From: Bacteroidales bacterium UBA1176 | Lineage (GTDB): Bacteria > Bacteroidota > Bacteroidia > Bacteroidales > WCHB1-69 | Length of the DNA: 64,000 bases | Reading direction: 5' to 3' | NCBI GenBank assembly: GCA_002311645.1 | Contig: DBYW01000011.1 | Coordinates: 27,315-91,314 of the forward strand | Part shown: piece by piece, positions 47,101 through 55,069 of the stretch | Layout: the number at the start of each line of letters is the position of its first letter | Numbering within the stretch: position 1 is the first letter of the stretch | Made by a program: the position numbers and the translations under genes | Notes under the pieces: model-generated | The model's database searches: none | What the model was told of the DNA's origin: nothing | Seen by the model: only the letters and a program-made list of their open reading frames with translations

Positions 47101-50100
47101 AGTATGTCGGTATACCAATGCGACGGCAACAGCGGCAACATCGCCAAGGCATTGGCGGCCACAGACGGCTGGTACAGCTACGGCGGTACCTGCAAGGTGG
47201 GCGACACGCCTTCCGGTAACAACGCCACCGGTTTCGGAGCCATGCCCGCCGGCTTCTACAACAACGGTTGCGGCAGCTCCGGCGACTTCGCCTTCTTCTA
47301 TGGTGCCACGCAATCCTCCGGCAGCAATGCGTTGTATTACTACCTGTCTGCTGACAACGCCAATGTCACTCGCGCCAGCAGCGCCAAGTCGCGCGGCTAC
47401 TCCGTGCGCTGTCTCCTCGGCAGCGGCGTGAGCCTCCCGGCGGTGACCACGGCGGCGGTCTCCAATATCGGCACGTCCACGGCCACTTCCGGCGGTAACG
47501 TGACCTCCGACGGCGGTGCTACCGTGACAGTCCGCGGTGTGTGCTGGAACACCACCGGCACCCCGACCACAGCCGACGCACACACCACCGCCGGCAGTGG
47601 GGTAGGGACGTTCACAAGCTCGCTTGCGGGCCTGCAACAGGGTGCAACGTACTACGTGAGGGCTTACGCCACCAACAGCGTGGGCACAGCCTACGGCAAT
47701 GAGGTGACCTTCACGACCCTCGCCATCCCTGCCGGCGATGCACAGCCTTGTCCGAACAATCCCACCGTCACCGACTACGACGGCAACACCTACAACACCG
47801 TGAAGATCGGCAACCAGTGCTGGATGAAGGAGAACCTGCGGGTGACGCACTATGCCAGCGGAGTGGAGATACCCATGGGCTCTTCTGGCAGCCTTACGAT
47901 CCCTTATCGCTATTGTCCAGATAATAGCAGTGCCAATGTTGTCGATTATGGATACTTGTACAACTGGCCTGCCGTAATGAATGGCTCCAATAGCAGTAAT
48001 GCCAATCCAAGTGGAATACAGGGCGTCTGCCCTACAGGTTGGCACGTGCCAAGCGATGCGGAATGGTATCAATTGACAAACTATGTCAGCAGTGTGCCAG
48101 CATACGTATGTGGAAACAATATGAGTTCTATTGCGAAGGCATTGGCTGCAATAACAGGATGGAATACCAGTAGTGCGGAGTGTGCGCCTGGTAATGACCA
48201 AAGTCAAAACAATATTACGGGATTCAATGTCTTGGCAGCGGGACATTGGGACTATGGGTATCGTGATTTTGGCACTCACGCTTGGATTTGGAGTTCTACA
48301 CAAGATTGTGCTAACAATGCTTGGTATCGTTTGATACAAAATGAAGACAACAGCGTTATTCGCCTCAATGTGAATTGTTCAGCTAACCTTAAACATCGGA
48401 GTTTTGCTGTCCGCTGCCTCTTAGGTGACGGCGCAAACCTGCCGGCGGTGACCACCGATGCGGCAAGCGGCGTCTCGCTGACTTCCGCGACCTGCGGCGG
48501 CAACGTGACCTACGACGGCAACACCACCGTGACGGCGCGCGGCGTGTGCTGGAACACCACCGGCACCCCGACCCTCAGCGACAGCCACACCTACGACGGC
48601 ACCGGCACGGGCACGTTCACCACCACCATCATGGGCCTGCAGCAAGGCGTAACGTACTACGTAAGGGCATACGCCACCAACAGCATGGGCACGGTCTATG
48701 GCAACGAGGTGACGTTTACAACCTTTGCCATTCCCACGGGCGACGCGCAACCCTGCCCGAACAATCCCACTGTCACTGACTACGACGGCAATGTCTACAA
48801 TACTGTGAAGATCGGCAACCAGTGCTGGATGAAGGAGAACCTCCGCACCACGCACTACACCGACGGCGTGGAGATCCTGATAGGCACTGCCGGCTCCACC
48901 ACCGCCTCTGCCTATTATGTATATGCAGGCTTGGACGCCACACTCTACGGCTACCTCTACAACTGGCCGGCTGTGATGCATGGCGCGGGCAGCACTACCG
49001 CCAATCCCAGCGGCGTGCAGGGTATCTGTCCCGCGGGCTGGCATCTGCCCTCCGATGCGGAATGGACGCAGCTTGTCGACTATGTGAGCAGTGTGCCGGC
49101 ATACCGCTGCGACGGCAACAGCAGCAACATCGCCAAGGCCTTGGCGGCTGTGGACGGCTGGTACAGCTACGGCGGCGCCTGCAAGGTGGGCGACACGCCT
49201 TCCGATAACAACAACACCGGCTTCACGGCCATGCCCGCAGGCTACTACAACGCGCCTGCTTGCGGCAGTTCTGGCGATTACGCCTTCTTCTGGAGCGCCA
49301 CGCAGTCCTCAAACAACAGCGCATGGTATCGCTATATGTATGCCGACAACGCCAATGTCTCTCGCGGCAACAGCACCAAGTCGCGCGGCTACTCCGTGCG
49401 CTGCCTCCTCGGTAGTGGCGTGAGCCTGCCGACGGTGACCACGGCGGCGGTCTCCAACATCGGCACGACCACGGCCACTTCCGGCGGTAACGTCACCTCC
49501 GACGGCGGCGCCACCGTGACGGCTCGCGGCGTGTGCTGGAACACCATCGGAAACCCGACTCTCAACGACACACACACCACCGACGGCAGCGGCACGGGCA
49601 CGTTCACCAGCGCGCTTGCGAACTTGTCATTGGGCACGACCTACTACGTGCGGGCGTACGCCACCAACAGCATGGGCACAGCTTACGGCAACGAGGTGAC
49701 CTTCACGACCAATGCGGCGGTGGTTCCTACTTGGGTGAATATCACCGGCGACAACGTCTCCTGCTTCCACCCGGCTGAGGCAGGTTTAGGCGGTTTACCG
49801 GCATATACGGGCACCATCCTCACGGCCTCTTCCGACGCGGCGGGCACCTACACCTGGAGCAACGGCATGACAGGTCCGACCGTGACGGTGGGCGCGGGTA
49901 CCTATACCGTGACTATCACCACCTCCACGGGCAACACGTTAAGTTCCAGCCCGTTCACGGTGGAAGACTTCGTGCCGTTTGTGGATGTGCAACTGAGTGA
50001 CACGGCAATCTGCTACGGACAGACTGTCACCGTGCATCCTGTCTTGGGCAACGGCACACTCCAGTCATGCACATGGTACCGCATAAATCTGGATGATGCA

Positions 50101-53100
50101 AACTATAACGATATCTCAAATGATACTCCTTATCTCGTCGTAAATCAGGACTTTGGGAATGTGTATGCGAATGTTAGCTTCGACGCTGCTGGAAGATACT
50201 GGATCAATTTTGTGATATACTCCACAGGTGGATGCCTGGCCGAGTATTTCTCTCCTGTAATCACAGTGCTTCCTACGGCATCTAACGAGTTTACGGCCAC
50301 CTCCATCGGCAGCTACACATGGAACGGGCAGACCTACACGTCAAGCGGCGACTACACGCAGCACTTCACCGCCGCCAATGGCTGCGACAGTGCGGTGACG
50401 CTGCACCTGACGATAAACAACGTCCCTGGTAACGACGCGCAACCCTGTCCGAACAATCCTACCGTCACCGACTACGACGGCAACGTGTACAACACCGTGC
50501 AGATCGGCAACCAGTGCTGGATGAAGGAGAACCTGAGAGTGACGCACTATAGCGACGGCACGGATGTTCCTTTAGGTTATACTTGGAATGAAACAGTGGG
50601 CTATCGTTATTATCCGAACAACAACAGTGCGAATGTTGGACAATACGGTTATTTGTACAATTGGCCGGCTGCAGTAAAGGGAGCTTCTTTTAGCAGTGCT
50701 TCTCCCAGTGGAGTGCAGGGCATTTGCCCGACCGGATGGCATGTTCCGTCAGCCGCAGAATGGACAACGCTGATTGTTTATGTGAGTGGTCAGAGTATTT
50801 ATACCTGTGGAAGTGATGCTAACAACTACGCCAAGGCATTAGCCTCAACGACGGGTTGGACCAACAGCTCTATAAGTTGTGCTATTGGCAACAATATTTC
50901 TACGAATAATGGTACTGGCTTCTCAGCTTTACCAGCAGGTTCCTATAGAGATGATAGCAATCCATTTGGTACTCATGCCCTTTTCTGGACCACCTCCGAT
51001 TACAATAATTACGGTTTCCCGACAGTAAGGGACTTTAATTATGAAAACACCTTTGTGATTGAAGGTTACAACGGGCCGGGAACAGCTAATTCTGTCCGCT
51101 GCGTCCTTGGTTCGGGCGCGAACCCGCCGACGGTGACCACCTCCGCGGTCTCCAACATCGGCGTAAACTCCGCCACCTCCGGCGGCAACGTGACAGCCGA
51201 CGGCGGAGCCACCGTGACCGCCCGTGGCGTCTGCTGGAACACCACCGGCACCCCGACCCTCAGCGACAGCCACACCACCGATGGCACCGGCACGGGAACG
51301 TTCACAAGCTCGCTTACGGGCCTGCAACAAGGTGTAACGTACTATGTGCGGGCCTATGCCATCAACAGCATGGGCACGGCCTACGGCAACGAAGTAACCT
51401 TCACGACCCTCGCCATCCCCGCCGGCGACGCACAGCCCTGCCCGAACAATCCTACCGTGACCGACTACGACGGCAATGTTTACAACACCGTAAAGATCGG
51501 CAATCAGTGCTGGATGAAGGAGAACTTGAGAACGACGCACTATGCGGATGGCGTGGAGATTGCATTGGGAAGCGAGACGAGTACTAATGCCCCATTCTAT
51601 TATGTGAACACCAATTTAGATGCAGCTATATACGGCTACCTATACAACTGGATAGCGGCGATGCATGGCATGTCTTCCTCTTCGTACAACCCGAGCAATG
51701 TGCAGGGCGTTTGTCCTAATGGTTGGCATCTACCGAGCAACGCAGAATGGACGCAACTTTTTGACTATGTGGGTAGTGTGCCTGCGTATCAGTGCGATGG
51801 CAACAGCTCTCGTATTGCTAAAGCATTGGCGGGCAATATAGGGTGGGTTACTAACTTCTACAATAACAACAATACCTGTTTCCCTGGCAACAGCTTGTAT
51901 AGTAACAATGCCACTGGCTTCAGTGCTGTGCCATCGGGTAGTCTTTTCGGTGGTGGTTTTCGAGACGCGGGCTCTAATTCTATTTTTTGGTGCTCTACAG
52001 AAACATCTTATTTTAACGCTTGGTATCGCACCATATATGCTTATCATGATACCTTGTACATATATTCTGGCATCAAAAGCTACGGCTATTCTGTCCGCTG
52101 CGTCCTTGGTGCGGGCAATAATCCACCGGCGGTGACCACCTCCGCGGTCTCCAACATCGGTGCAAACACTGCCACCTCCGGCGGCAATGTGACTTCCGAC
52201 GGCGGCGCCACTGTGACCGCCCGCGGCGTCTGCTGGAACACCACCGGCACACCGACCCTCAACGACAGCCACACCACCGACGGCACAGGCACGGGCACGT
52301 TCACAAGCTCGCTTACGGGTCTGCAACAAGGTGTGACGTACTATGTGCGCGCATACGCCACCAACAGCATGGGCACGGCGTACGGCAACGAGGTAACCTT
52401 CACGACCCTCGCCATTCCCGCCGGCGACGCACAGCCCTGTCCGGGCACGCCCACCGTCACCGACTACGACGGCAACGTCTACAACACGGTGCAGATCGGC
52501 ACCCAGTGCTGGATGAAGGAGAACCTGAGAACGACGCATTATGCGGATGGGGCGGAGATTCCTGCAGGAAATACAATGTCATCTACTGTGGCTTACCGTT
52601 ATTCTCCGAACGAAGATAATAGTAATGTTGCTGTCTATGGCTACTTGTACAATTGGCCTGCGGTGATGCATGGTGCATCTTCCTCATCGGCCAACCCCAG
52701 CGGTGTGCAGGGAATCTGTCCCTCGGGCTGGCATGTGCCGAGCAGAGCAGAGTGGGAGCAATTGACTGGTTATGTAAGTGGCCAGAGTCAGTATGTATGT
52801 GGTAGTGATGTGCCTAAGGCCTTGGCATCCACCGCAGGATGGAATAGCAGTTCCACCACATGTACGGTGGGCAATAACCCAGGTGCCAACAATGCGACTG
52901 GTTTTACGGCCCTTCCCGCTGGCATCTACGGAGGAGTTTCCGGCCATGTCGGAGACGGTTTCTATTTCGGTATCTCTGCCGAATTTTGGAGTTCTACGGA
53001 GAACAACAATAACGAAGCTTACGCCCGCTCTCTCAACTACGACGGCGTCTACGTGTATTGGGGCTACAACGGCGAACAATACGGCTATTCAGTCCGCTGC

Positions 53101-54972
53101 GTCCTTGGCGCAGGCGCGAACCCGCCGGCGGTTACAACCTCCGCGGTCTCCAACATTGGTGCGGCCACGGCCACGGGCGGCGGCAACGTCACCGCCGACG
53201 GCGGCGCCACCGTGACCGCCCGCGGCGTCTGCTGGAACACCACCGGCACCCCGACCACAGGCGACAGCCACACCACCGACGGCACTGGCACGGGCACGTT
53301 CACCAGCACGCTTACGGGCCTGCAGCCGAATACCACCTACTACGTGCGCGCCTACGCCACCAACAGCGTGAGTACGGGCTACGGCAACGAGGTGACCTTC
53401 ACCACGCCATGCGCGACCTACTTCCTGAGCGACGACTTCAACGACGGGACAATCGACCCCGCCAAGTGGACCTACACCGGCAACGCCGTCGTGGAGGAGG
53501 ACGGACAGCTCAAACTCTACCAGAACGTCACCGACCAGGATGTACACATCCGCTCTGTGGACATGAATGTGCCTGCCAACGGCAAGGTGAACATGGACCG
53601 CAGATACTGGCTGCATAAACCCGATATTACTTCAAATCTCTATGGCGCGGGTAGATATTTCTATCCTCGAACTGCCTTCCTAATCAACGGCGATGTCAAC
53701 TCCTGGGTCGGCGTGGACTACAACTGGCGTGAACATTACGACAACGCCTATCATCACAGCGATCCCAGAGTCGGAATCTATCTCTATAGCAAATTAGATG
53801 GGGTGGAGACGTGGATCCGGCTGTGCGATGTTGCCTTCGACACCTGGCTGACCGAACATATAGAGGTGGACTTCACGGCGGGCACGCTGTCCTACTATAG
53901 GGACACGCTGATGGCTACTGTGACGGTGCCGGGCCTCGCGGGAAGGAATGTAACCTATTACAATGTCGACTTCCATCCCTACGGTTGGTGGACCGGGCAC
54001 CAGCACTTCATGGACTATGTGGACATCTATGGAGACATGGGATTGATAACTACCTCCGCGGTCTCCAACATTGGCGAGACCACCGCCACCTGCGGCGGAA
54101 ACGTGGCCTCCGACGGCTGTGTCACGGTGACGGCACGCGGCGTGTGCTATGGCACGGGCCACAACCCGACCCTCAACGACAGCCACACCACCAACGGCAC
54201 TGGCACGGGCACGTTCACCAGCAGCATCACGGGCTTGCAGCCAGGCACCACTTACTACGTGCGCGCCTACGCCACCACCAACTTGGGCACACTCTACGGC
54301 AACGAGGTGAGCTTCACCACAACGGACCTCTGCTCCTCCTTCGCCGTGCGCATCCTCGGCGACACTGCCGTCTGCTCCGGCAGCAGCACGACCCTCCACG
54401 CCATGGTGCCCGGCGCAGTGCCGCCCGTGGCCGTGGGCGACATCCTCTGCACCGACAACACCACCGTGAAGCCCGCCGACTTCGCCGCCTCCGGCAAGAC
54501 CGCCATGGGCGTAGTCTTCCACGTGGACGGCACTGGACTCCACGGCTGGGCCGTACACCTGAACGAGAGTACCTCCGTCAGGTGGGGTGGATACGGCACC
54601 GACATTCCCACGCTGACCAACTATGAAGTAACGAGAATTGCCCTGATCGACACGGCGGGATATGCCAACACGGCGGCCATCCGTGCCTGCGGCGACGCCT
54701 CGGCCTACCCGTTGGCGTGGTCCGTGGACTTCGACAACGGCTGGTACTTGCCCGCAATTGGACAGCTACGCACTCTTTACGGCGAACTGCCCACCCTCAA
54801 CATCTCCCTGCAAATTGTCGGCGGCGCCCAGTTCTCGATGAATGGGAATTTGTGGTATTGGTCCTCGTCGGAAAATTCGGGACAACATGCGTTGGGCGTG
54901 ACAGGCAGTGGGTTCGTTACCACCGACTTCAAGTCTTCCGGTAATAGATTGCGCAGTGTGCGTTCGTTTTAA
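38137..54972 (+). CDS. Giant modular surface protein with ten FISUMP domains
   Basis: 5,611 residues in one uninterrupted frame. Signal peptide of about 1-20, the N-terminal domain shared with the previous gene (VRFTYQAVVRN to LLSVPYALFANR), collagen-like runs (about 186-345), AYQAWL.AGHTG.E.D.L modules, then a long tail of beta modules. These are ten FISUMP domains, twelve FN3-like repeats (ending TYYVRAYATNS.GT.YGNEV.FTT), PKD-like folds, YTW.G.TYT.SGDYT..GCDS.VTLHLT repeats, a CBM-like jelly roll (about 1,747-1,918, LVVNGDFEQGNTGF), a CUB domain (about 2,582-2,693), and a concanavalin-like module (about 5,092-5,300, FLSDDFNDGTIDPAKW). A terminal Lcl_C/DUF1566-like domain (about 5,427-5,611) ends RSVRSF. 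Probably a very long cell-surface adhesin. The export route is unclear because no T9SS domain or lipobox is seen. Confidence 0.87.
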   Translation: MKRIYLLLILCLGVVSAVAQTPGQAPVRFTYQAVVRNADGVPYTTDYTVRISIWHNATTEPAGQRVYQEDHKIEDPGNPNVSVNGEITLTIGEGTNTFGSLESIDWGDGTYYLVSQYIDDAFDNDNVFASGSVQLLSVPYALFANRVGGVVPTSYQVVPAANGYTVSVTFSDGQVQTFALQNGNDGPQGPTGSTGPTGPQGAAGVSPTVTVNTTSSQDSVLIVVDSAGVQSTYSIRYGQRGPAGPAGQPYPFSPTVTVSTLGNNIIIIIPSSMPVSLTHGTDGPQGPQGPRGPRGVSGVSPSITFSPVVNGDTLVTITDTLGNHAFIVRAGAQGASGSPGAAGTTGASPIVSTQTVGDGILLTVNTAGVQQQYMISNGKSAYQAWLDAGHTGSETDFLSGLELQSLSLSGRNLSIHPGNSVVYLPDSLGTTQQGLSAYQAWLNAGHTGTEADYLQSLRGGDGTSGVTPVVTIEVLDSMRTRVTITSAAYPQGQSFVVRNGIDGSSFVQVQSDWNETSTGSPAYIQNKPTLSTVATTGNYNDLQNRPTLFDGNYNSLTNRPVIPTVPTNVSAFANNAGYISNNGCDTVNFCGLANLLQSLSDTLDVIESRIDTTIVPPTVHTNAVQVAGLTAHTGGEVLSDGGSPVTGTGVCWDTVPNPTLSHNHTIDVSWQGLFSSTLLGLSPATLYYVRAYATNAAGTGYGNEVTFTSGCPVFAIDIAGAGSICQGEAITLVASGAVNYVWNTGAQTASITVTPTNFGTTTYTVTATDADGCTATASKTVIVNPVFSQSVSVSVCDSELPYTWSGQTYTASGDYTRTFQTINGCDSVVTLHLTVNMSATTQISATALDSYTWNEQTYTASGDYVQHLQTVDGCDSAVTLHLTINHIPAGDAQPCPGTPTVTDYDGNVYNTVKIGQQCWMKENLRTTHYSDGTAINAGSSSSMNGSYWFKPNENASNVQTYGRLYSWAAVMHGASSSNANPSNIQGVCPTGWHVPSDAEWSQLTNYVKSQSLYQCNGSNSYIAKALAATENWNSHNGNCAVGNDLASNNITGFSALPAGKRTIVVFSDSYSEFGKEAVYWSATSNMLTTIIKTYVISYNSAAVATDSENRNSGLSVRCLRGNGVNIPVVTTDTVTNIGMATAMGGGNVVYDGDAAVTARGVCWNTTGTPALDDSNTVFTTDGSGTGAFTSSLTGLQQGTTYYVRAYATNSAGTAYGNEVSFTTLAIPAGDAQPCPNNPTVTDYDGNTYNTVKIGQQCWMKENLRTTHYEDGVEIPAGNSASYDVAYRYNPFGSSGSVATYGYLYNWPAVMHGDSSRFDTPSGVQGICPQGWHVPSVTEWTQLTDYVSSVPAYVCGEFFIGEIAKALASTTGWNSDSVYCSVGNEQSTNNTTGFNAMPVSLYYGQSGYGSYGLTACFWSSTELDSHFSITDSNLAIQFRLQTGDDVSLGSGNKFNGFSVRCVLGDGANLPAVTTSSVSNIGTTTATGGGNVTYDGNTTVTARGVCWNTTGTPTISDSHTTDGSGTGAFTSSITGLTPNTTYYVRAYATNSMGTVYGNEVVFTTGCPSFTVSISGDDQVCFPNSTVLRASGATSYVWSTGATVPNIGVVLAQTTTYTVTGTDAWGCTATATKTVIAFLPDNTTLHVSACDSYEWNGEIYTQSGDYTQTFQNVHGCDSVVTLHLTLLPAASITPAQVPTVFANTPVTLSASGANMLTWTDENGNVVGCGNTVTVTPVDTTVYTVTGHDEDANLVVNGDFEQGNTGFTSGYTYHTQNNGPGYGTYTIRDDAYNILGNNHHYGYGGSGLFMIVDGASTANVVVWSETVNVQPGSLYRFAMQAMMLSTANPTAHFKILVNGEQLGAVETMPNSDQWREIQRFWNSGSNTTATITIIDETNSGGNNDFGLDGIRFARMTSCDATASVPVEVLHIPAGDAQPCPNTPTVTDYDGNVYNTVKIGNQCWMKENLRTTHYADGEEVTSRFSPNNDENNVPVYGYLYNWSIMMHSAVSSSDNPSGVQGICPTGWHLPSNAEWDQLTSYVSNIPQYLCNDKIAKALVSTTGWSIHNGNCTPGNNQDLNNATGLSILPSGSSSSLGGVFSQQATFWSATIDIGHGGAWFRRFSYDNAYVSYGTGSVNIVFSVRCLLGDGANLPAVTTSAASNITANTADCGGNVTYDGNTTVTARGVCWNTTGTPTLSDSHTTDGTGTGAFTSTLTGLHENTTYYVRAYATNSMGTVYGEERVFTTESSISSGDAQPCPNNPTVTDYDGNVYNTVKIGNQCWMKENLRTTHFADGTDINYAGGATGSNNNLSNTDECYYTTAGDAATYGYVYNWLAAMHRANGSAANPSGLQGVCPNGWHLPSQAEWNQLFDYVRSVPAYGCNGNSNSINKALASDFGWQSTGSACTPGNDMSSNNSTGFNAMPAGGNGGFGQGFYVWSATPSSSTQAYCVDIYRNYAAPVTVSRDYNDTRTVRCVLGAGVNPPSVTTGQAKQTGNTSAYCGGEVTADNGAAVTERGICWSAYPNQNPTVGGPHAASGNGIGTFTADLTGLDLWDTVYFVRAYATNSAGTAYGDVIPLYLYPVVPKTGTETYDMYYNTVSVFDHGGPWTDYDDYCDGQLVITAPTANMILQISGDYNTEDCCDHLLIYDGNGTNVQLADLHGTGSIGTPILTTGNTVTLRFASDFSVTNPGFSLTVEAIQPVVPGSVIISGYDVVCDGGTTTLTATSDVSGTYTWSNGTTGSQITVGAGTYTVTVTSATGNSLSSYPFVVYGAQSATVSVLQSACESYTWNGSTYTQSGDYTKHLTTLMGCDSTVTLHLTLNQGTHNAYTEASNGSYTWHGQTYTESGVYTYAYTNDDGCPSVDTLHLTVNHIPAGDAQPCPNNPTVTDYDGNVYNTVKIGNQCWMKENLRTTHYADGAAIPAGTSGSTSDPYYYVYSGLDAALYGYLYNWPAVMHGAGSTNAIPSDVQGVCPTGWHLPSDAEWTQLLGYVSSMSVYQCDGNSGNIAKALAATDGWYSYGGTCKVGDTPSGNNATGFGAMPAGFYNNGCGSSGDFAFFYGATQSSGSNALYYYLSADNANVTRASSAKSRGYSVRCLLGSGVSLPAVTTAAVSNIGTSTATSGGNVTSDGGATVTVRGVCWNTTGTPTTADAHTTAGSGVGTFTSSLAGLQQGATYYVRAYATNSVGTAYGNEVTFTTLAIPAGDAQPCPNNPTVTDYDGNTYNTVKIGNQCWMKENLRVTHYASGVEIPMGSSGSLTIPYRYCPDNSSANVVDYGYLYNWPAVMNGSNSSNANPSGIQGVCPTGWHVPSDAEWYQLTNYVSSVPAYVCGNNMSSIAKALAAITGWNTSSAECAPGNDQSQNNITGFNVLAAGHWDYGYRDFGTHAWIWSSTQDCANNAWYRLIQNEDNSVIRLNVNCSANLKHRSFAVRCLLGDGANLPAVTTDAASGVSLTSATCGGNVTYDGNTTVTARGVCWNTTGTPTLSDSHTYDGTGTGTFTTTIMGLQQGVTYYVRAYATNSMGTVYGNEVTFTTFAIPTGDAQPCPNNPTVTDYDGNVYNTVKIGNQCWMKENLRTTHYTDGVEILIGTAGSTTASAYYVYAGLDATLYGYLYNWPAVMHGAGSTTANPSGVQGICPAGWHLPSDAEWTQLVDYVSSVPAYRCDGNSSNIAKALAAVDGWYSYGGACKVGDTPSDNNNTGFTAMPAGYYNAPACGSSGDYAFFWSATQSSNNSAWYRYMYADNANVSRGNSTKSRGYSVRCLLGSGVSLPTVTTAAVSNIGTTTATSGGNVTSDGGATVTARGVCWNTIGNPTLNDTHTTDGSGTGTFTSALANLSLGTTYYVRAYATNSMGTAYGNEVTFTTNAAVVPTWVNITGDNVSCFHPAEAGLGGLPAYTGTILTASSDAAGTYTWSNGMTGPTVTVGAGTYTVTITTSTGNTLSSSPFTVEDFVPFVDVQLSDTAICYGQTVTVHPVLGNGTLQSCTWYRINLDDANYNDISNDTPYLVVNQDFGNVYANVSFDAAGRYWINFVIYSTGGCLAEYFSPVITVLPTASNEFTATSIGSYTWNGQTYTSSGDYTQHFTAANGCDSAVTLHLTINNVPGNDAQPCPNNPTVTDYDGNVYNTVQIGNQCWMKENLRVTHYSDGTDVPLGYTWNETVGYRYYPNNNSANVGQYGYLYNWPAAVKGASFSSASPSGVQGICPTGWHVPSAAEWTTLIVYVSGQSIYTCGSDANNYAKALASTTGWTNSSISCAIGNNISTNNGTGFSALPAGSYRDDSNPFGTHALFWTTSDYNNYGFPTVRDFNYENTFVIEGYNGPGTANSVRCVLGSGANPPTVTTSAVSNIGVNSATSGGNVTADGGATVTARGVCWNTTGTPTLSDSHTTDGTGTGTFTSSLTGLQQGVTYYVRAYAINSMGTAYGNEVTFTTLAIPAGDAQPCPNNPTVTDYDGNVYNTVKIGNQCWMKENLRTTHYADGVEIALGSETSTNAPFYYVNTNLDAAIYGYLYNWIAAMHGMSSSSYNPSNVQGVCPNGWHLPSNAEWTQLFDYVGSVPAYQCDGNSSRIAKALAGNIGWVTNFYNNNNTCFPGNSLYSNNATGFSAVPSGSLFGGGFRDAGSNSIFWCSTETSYFNAWYRTIYAYHDTLYIYSGIKSYGYSVRCVLGAGNNPPAVTTSAVSNIGANTATSGGNVTSDGGATVTARGVCWNTTGTPTLNDSHTTDGTGTGTFTSSLTGLQQGVTYYVRAYATNSMGTAYGNEVTFTTLAIPAGDAQPCPGTPTVTDYDGNVYNTVQIGTQCWMKENLRTTHYADGAEIPAGNTMSSTVAYRYSPNEDNSNVAVYGYLYNWPAVMHGASSSSANPSGVQGICPSGWHVPSRAEWEQLTGYVSGQSQYVCGSDVPKALASTAGWNSSSTTCTVGNNPGANNATGFTALPAGIYGGVSGHVGDGFYFGISAEFWSSTENNNNEAYARSLNYDGVYVYWGYNGEQYGYSVRCVLGAGANPPAVTTSAVSNIGAATATGGGNVTADGGATVTARGVCWNTTGTPTTGDSHTTDGTGTGTFTSTLTGLQPNTTYYVRAYATNSVSTGYGNEVTFTTPCATYFLSDDFNDGTIDPAKWTYTGNAVVEEDGQLKLYQNVTDQDVHIRSVDMNVPANGKVNMDRRYWLHKPDITSNLYGAGRYFYPRTAFLINGDVNSWVGVDYNWREHYDNAYHHSDPRVGIYLYSKLDGVETWIRLCDVAFDTWLTEHIEVDFTAGTLSYYRDTLMATVTVPGLAGRNVTYYNVDFHPYGWWTGHQHFMDYVDIYGDMGLITTSAVSNIGETTATCGGNVASDGCVTVTARGVCYGTGHNPTLNDSHTTNGTGTGTFTSSITGLQPGTTYYVRAYATTNLGTLYGNEVSFTTTDLCSSFAVRILGDTAVCSGSSTTLHAMVPGAVPPVAVGDILCTDNTTVKPADFAASGKTAMGVVFHVDGTGLHGWAVHLNESTSVRWGGYGTDIPTLTNYEVTRIALIDTAGYANTAAIRACGDASAYPLAWSVDFDNGWYLPAIGQLRTLYGELPTLNISLQIVGGAQFSMNGNLWYWSSSENSGQHALGVTGSGFVTTDFKSSGNRLRSVRSF
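40801..53105 (+). repeat. Array of ten FISUMP modules with FN3-like spacers
   Basis: FISUMP modules lie at about 40801-41505, 41812-42525, 43915-44560, 44875-45560, 46742-47425, 47730-48425, 48735-49415, 50425-51110, 51415-52110 and 52420-53105. Each opens with DAQPCP..PTVTDYDGN.YNTV, then QCWMKENLR.TH, GWH.PS.AEW and a final VRC.(L)G. Seven are followed directly by an FN3-like repeat and another FISUMP, or by an Ig/CUB insert, giving a repeating unit near 1 kb. The opening 57 bp at 41818 and 46747 differ at three positions, all synonymous. The modules ending near 47.4 kb and 49.4 kb are close duplicates along their whole length. Confidence 0.88.
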
Positions 54973-55069
54973 TTAATCGTTTAGAATAATATAGGATTCA
55001 GGATTGGAAGTGAAAAAATTAAGAAACTAAGAAATTGAGAGCAGGTATCCCTGTGGGGAATTTATTTAT

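Noticed and set aside
45979..48339. 786-residue antisense open frame inside the giant gene
   Set aside because: It mirrors GC-rich repeated coding DNA, has repeated RGAGGVPA(H/D)AA-type strings, no start region and no domain. Other long antisense frames (for example 8440-9705 and 14056-15537 on plus; 26379-27584, 30526-31848 and 44407-45978 on minus) are rejected for the same reason.
40801..53105. CRISPR-like regular repeats
   Set aside because: The spacing is about 1 kb and the repeats encode protein domains in one frame.
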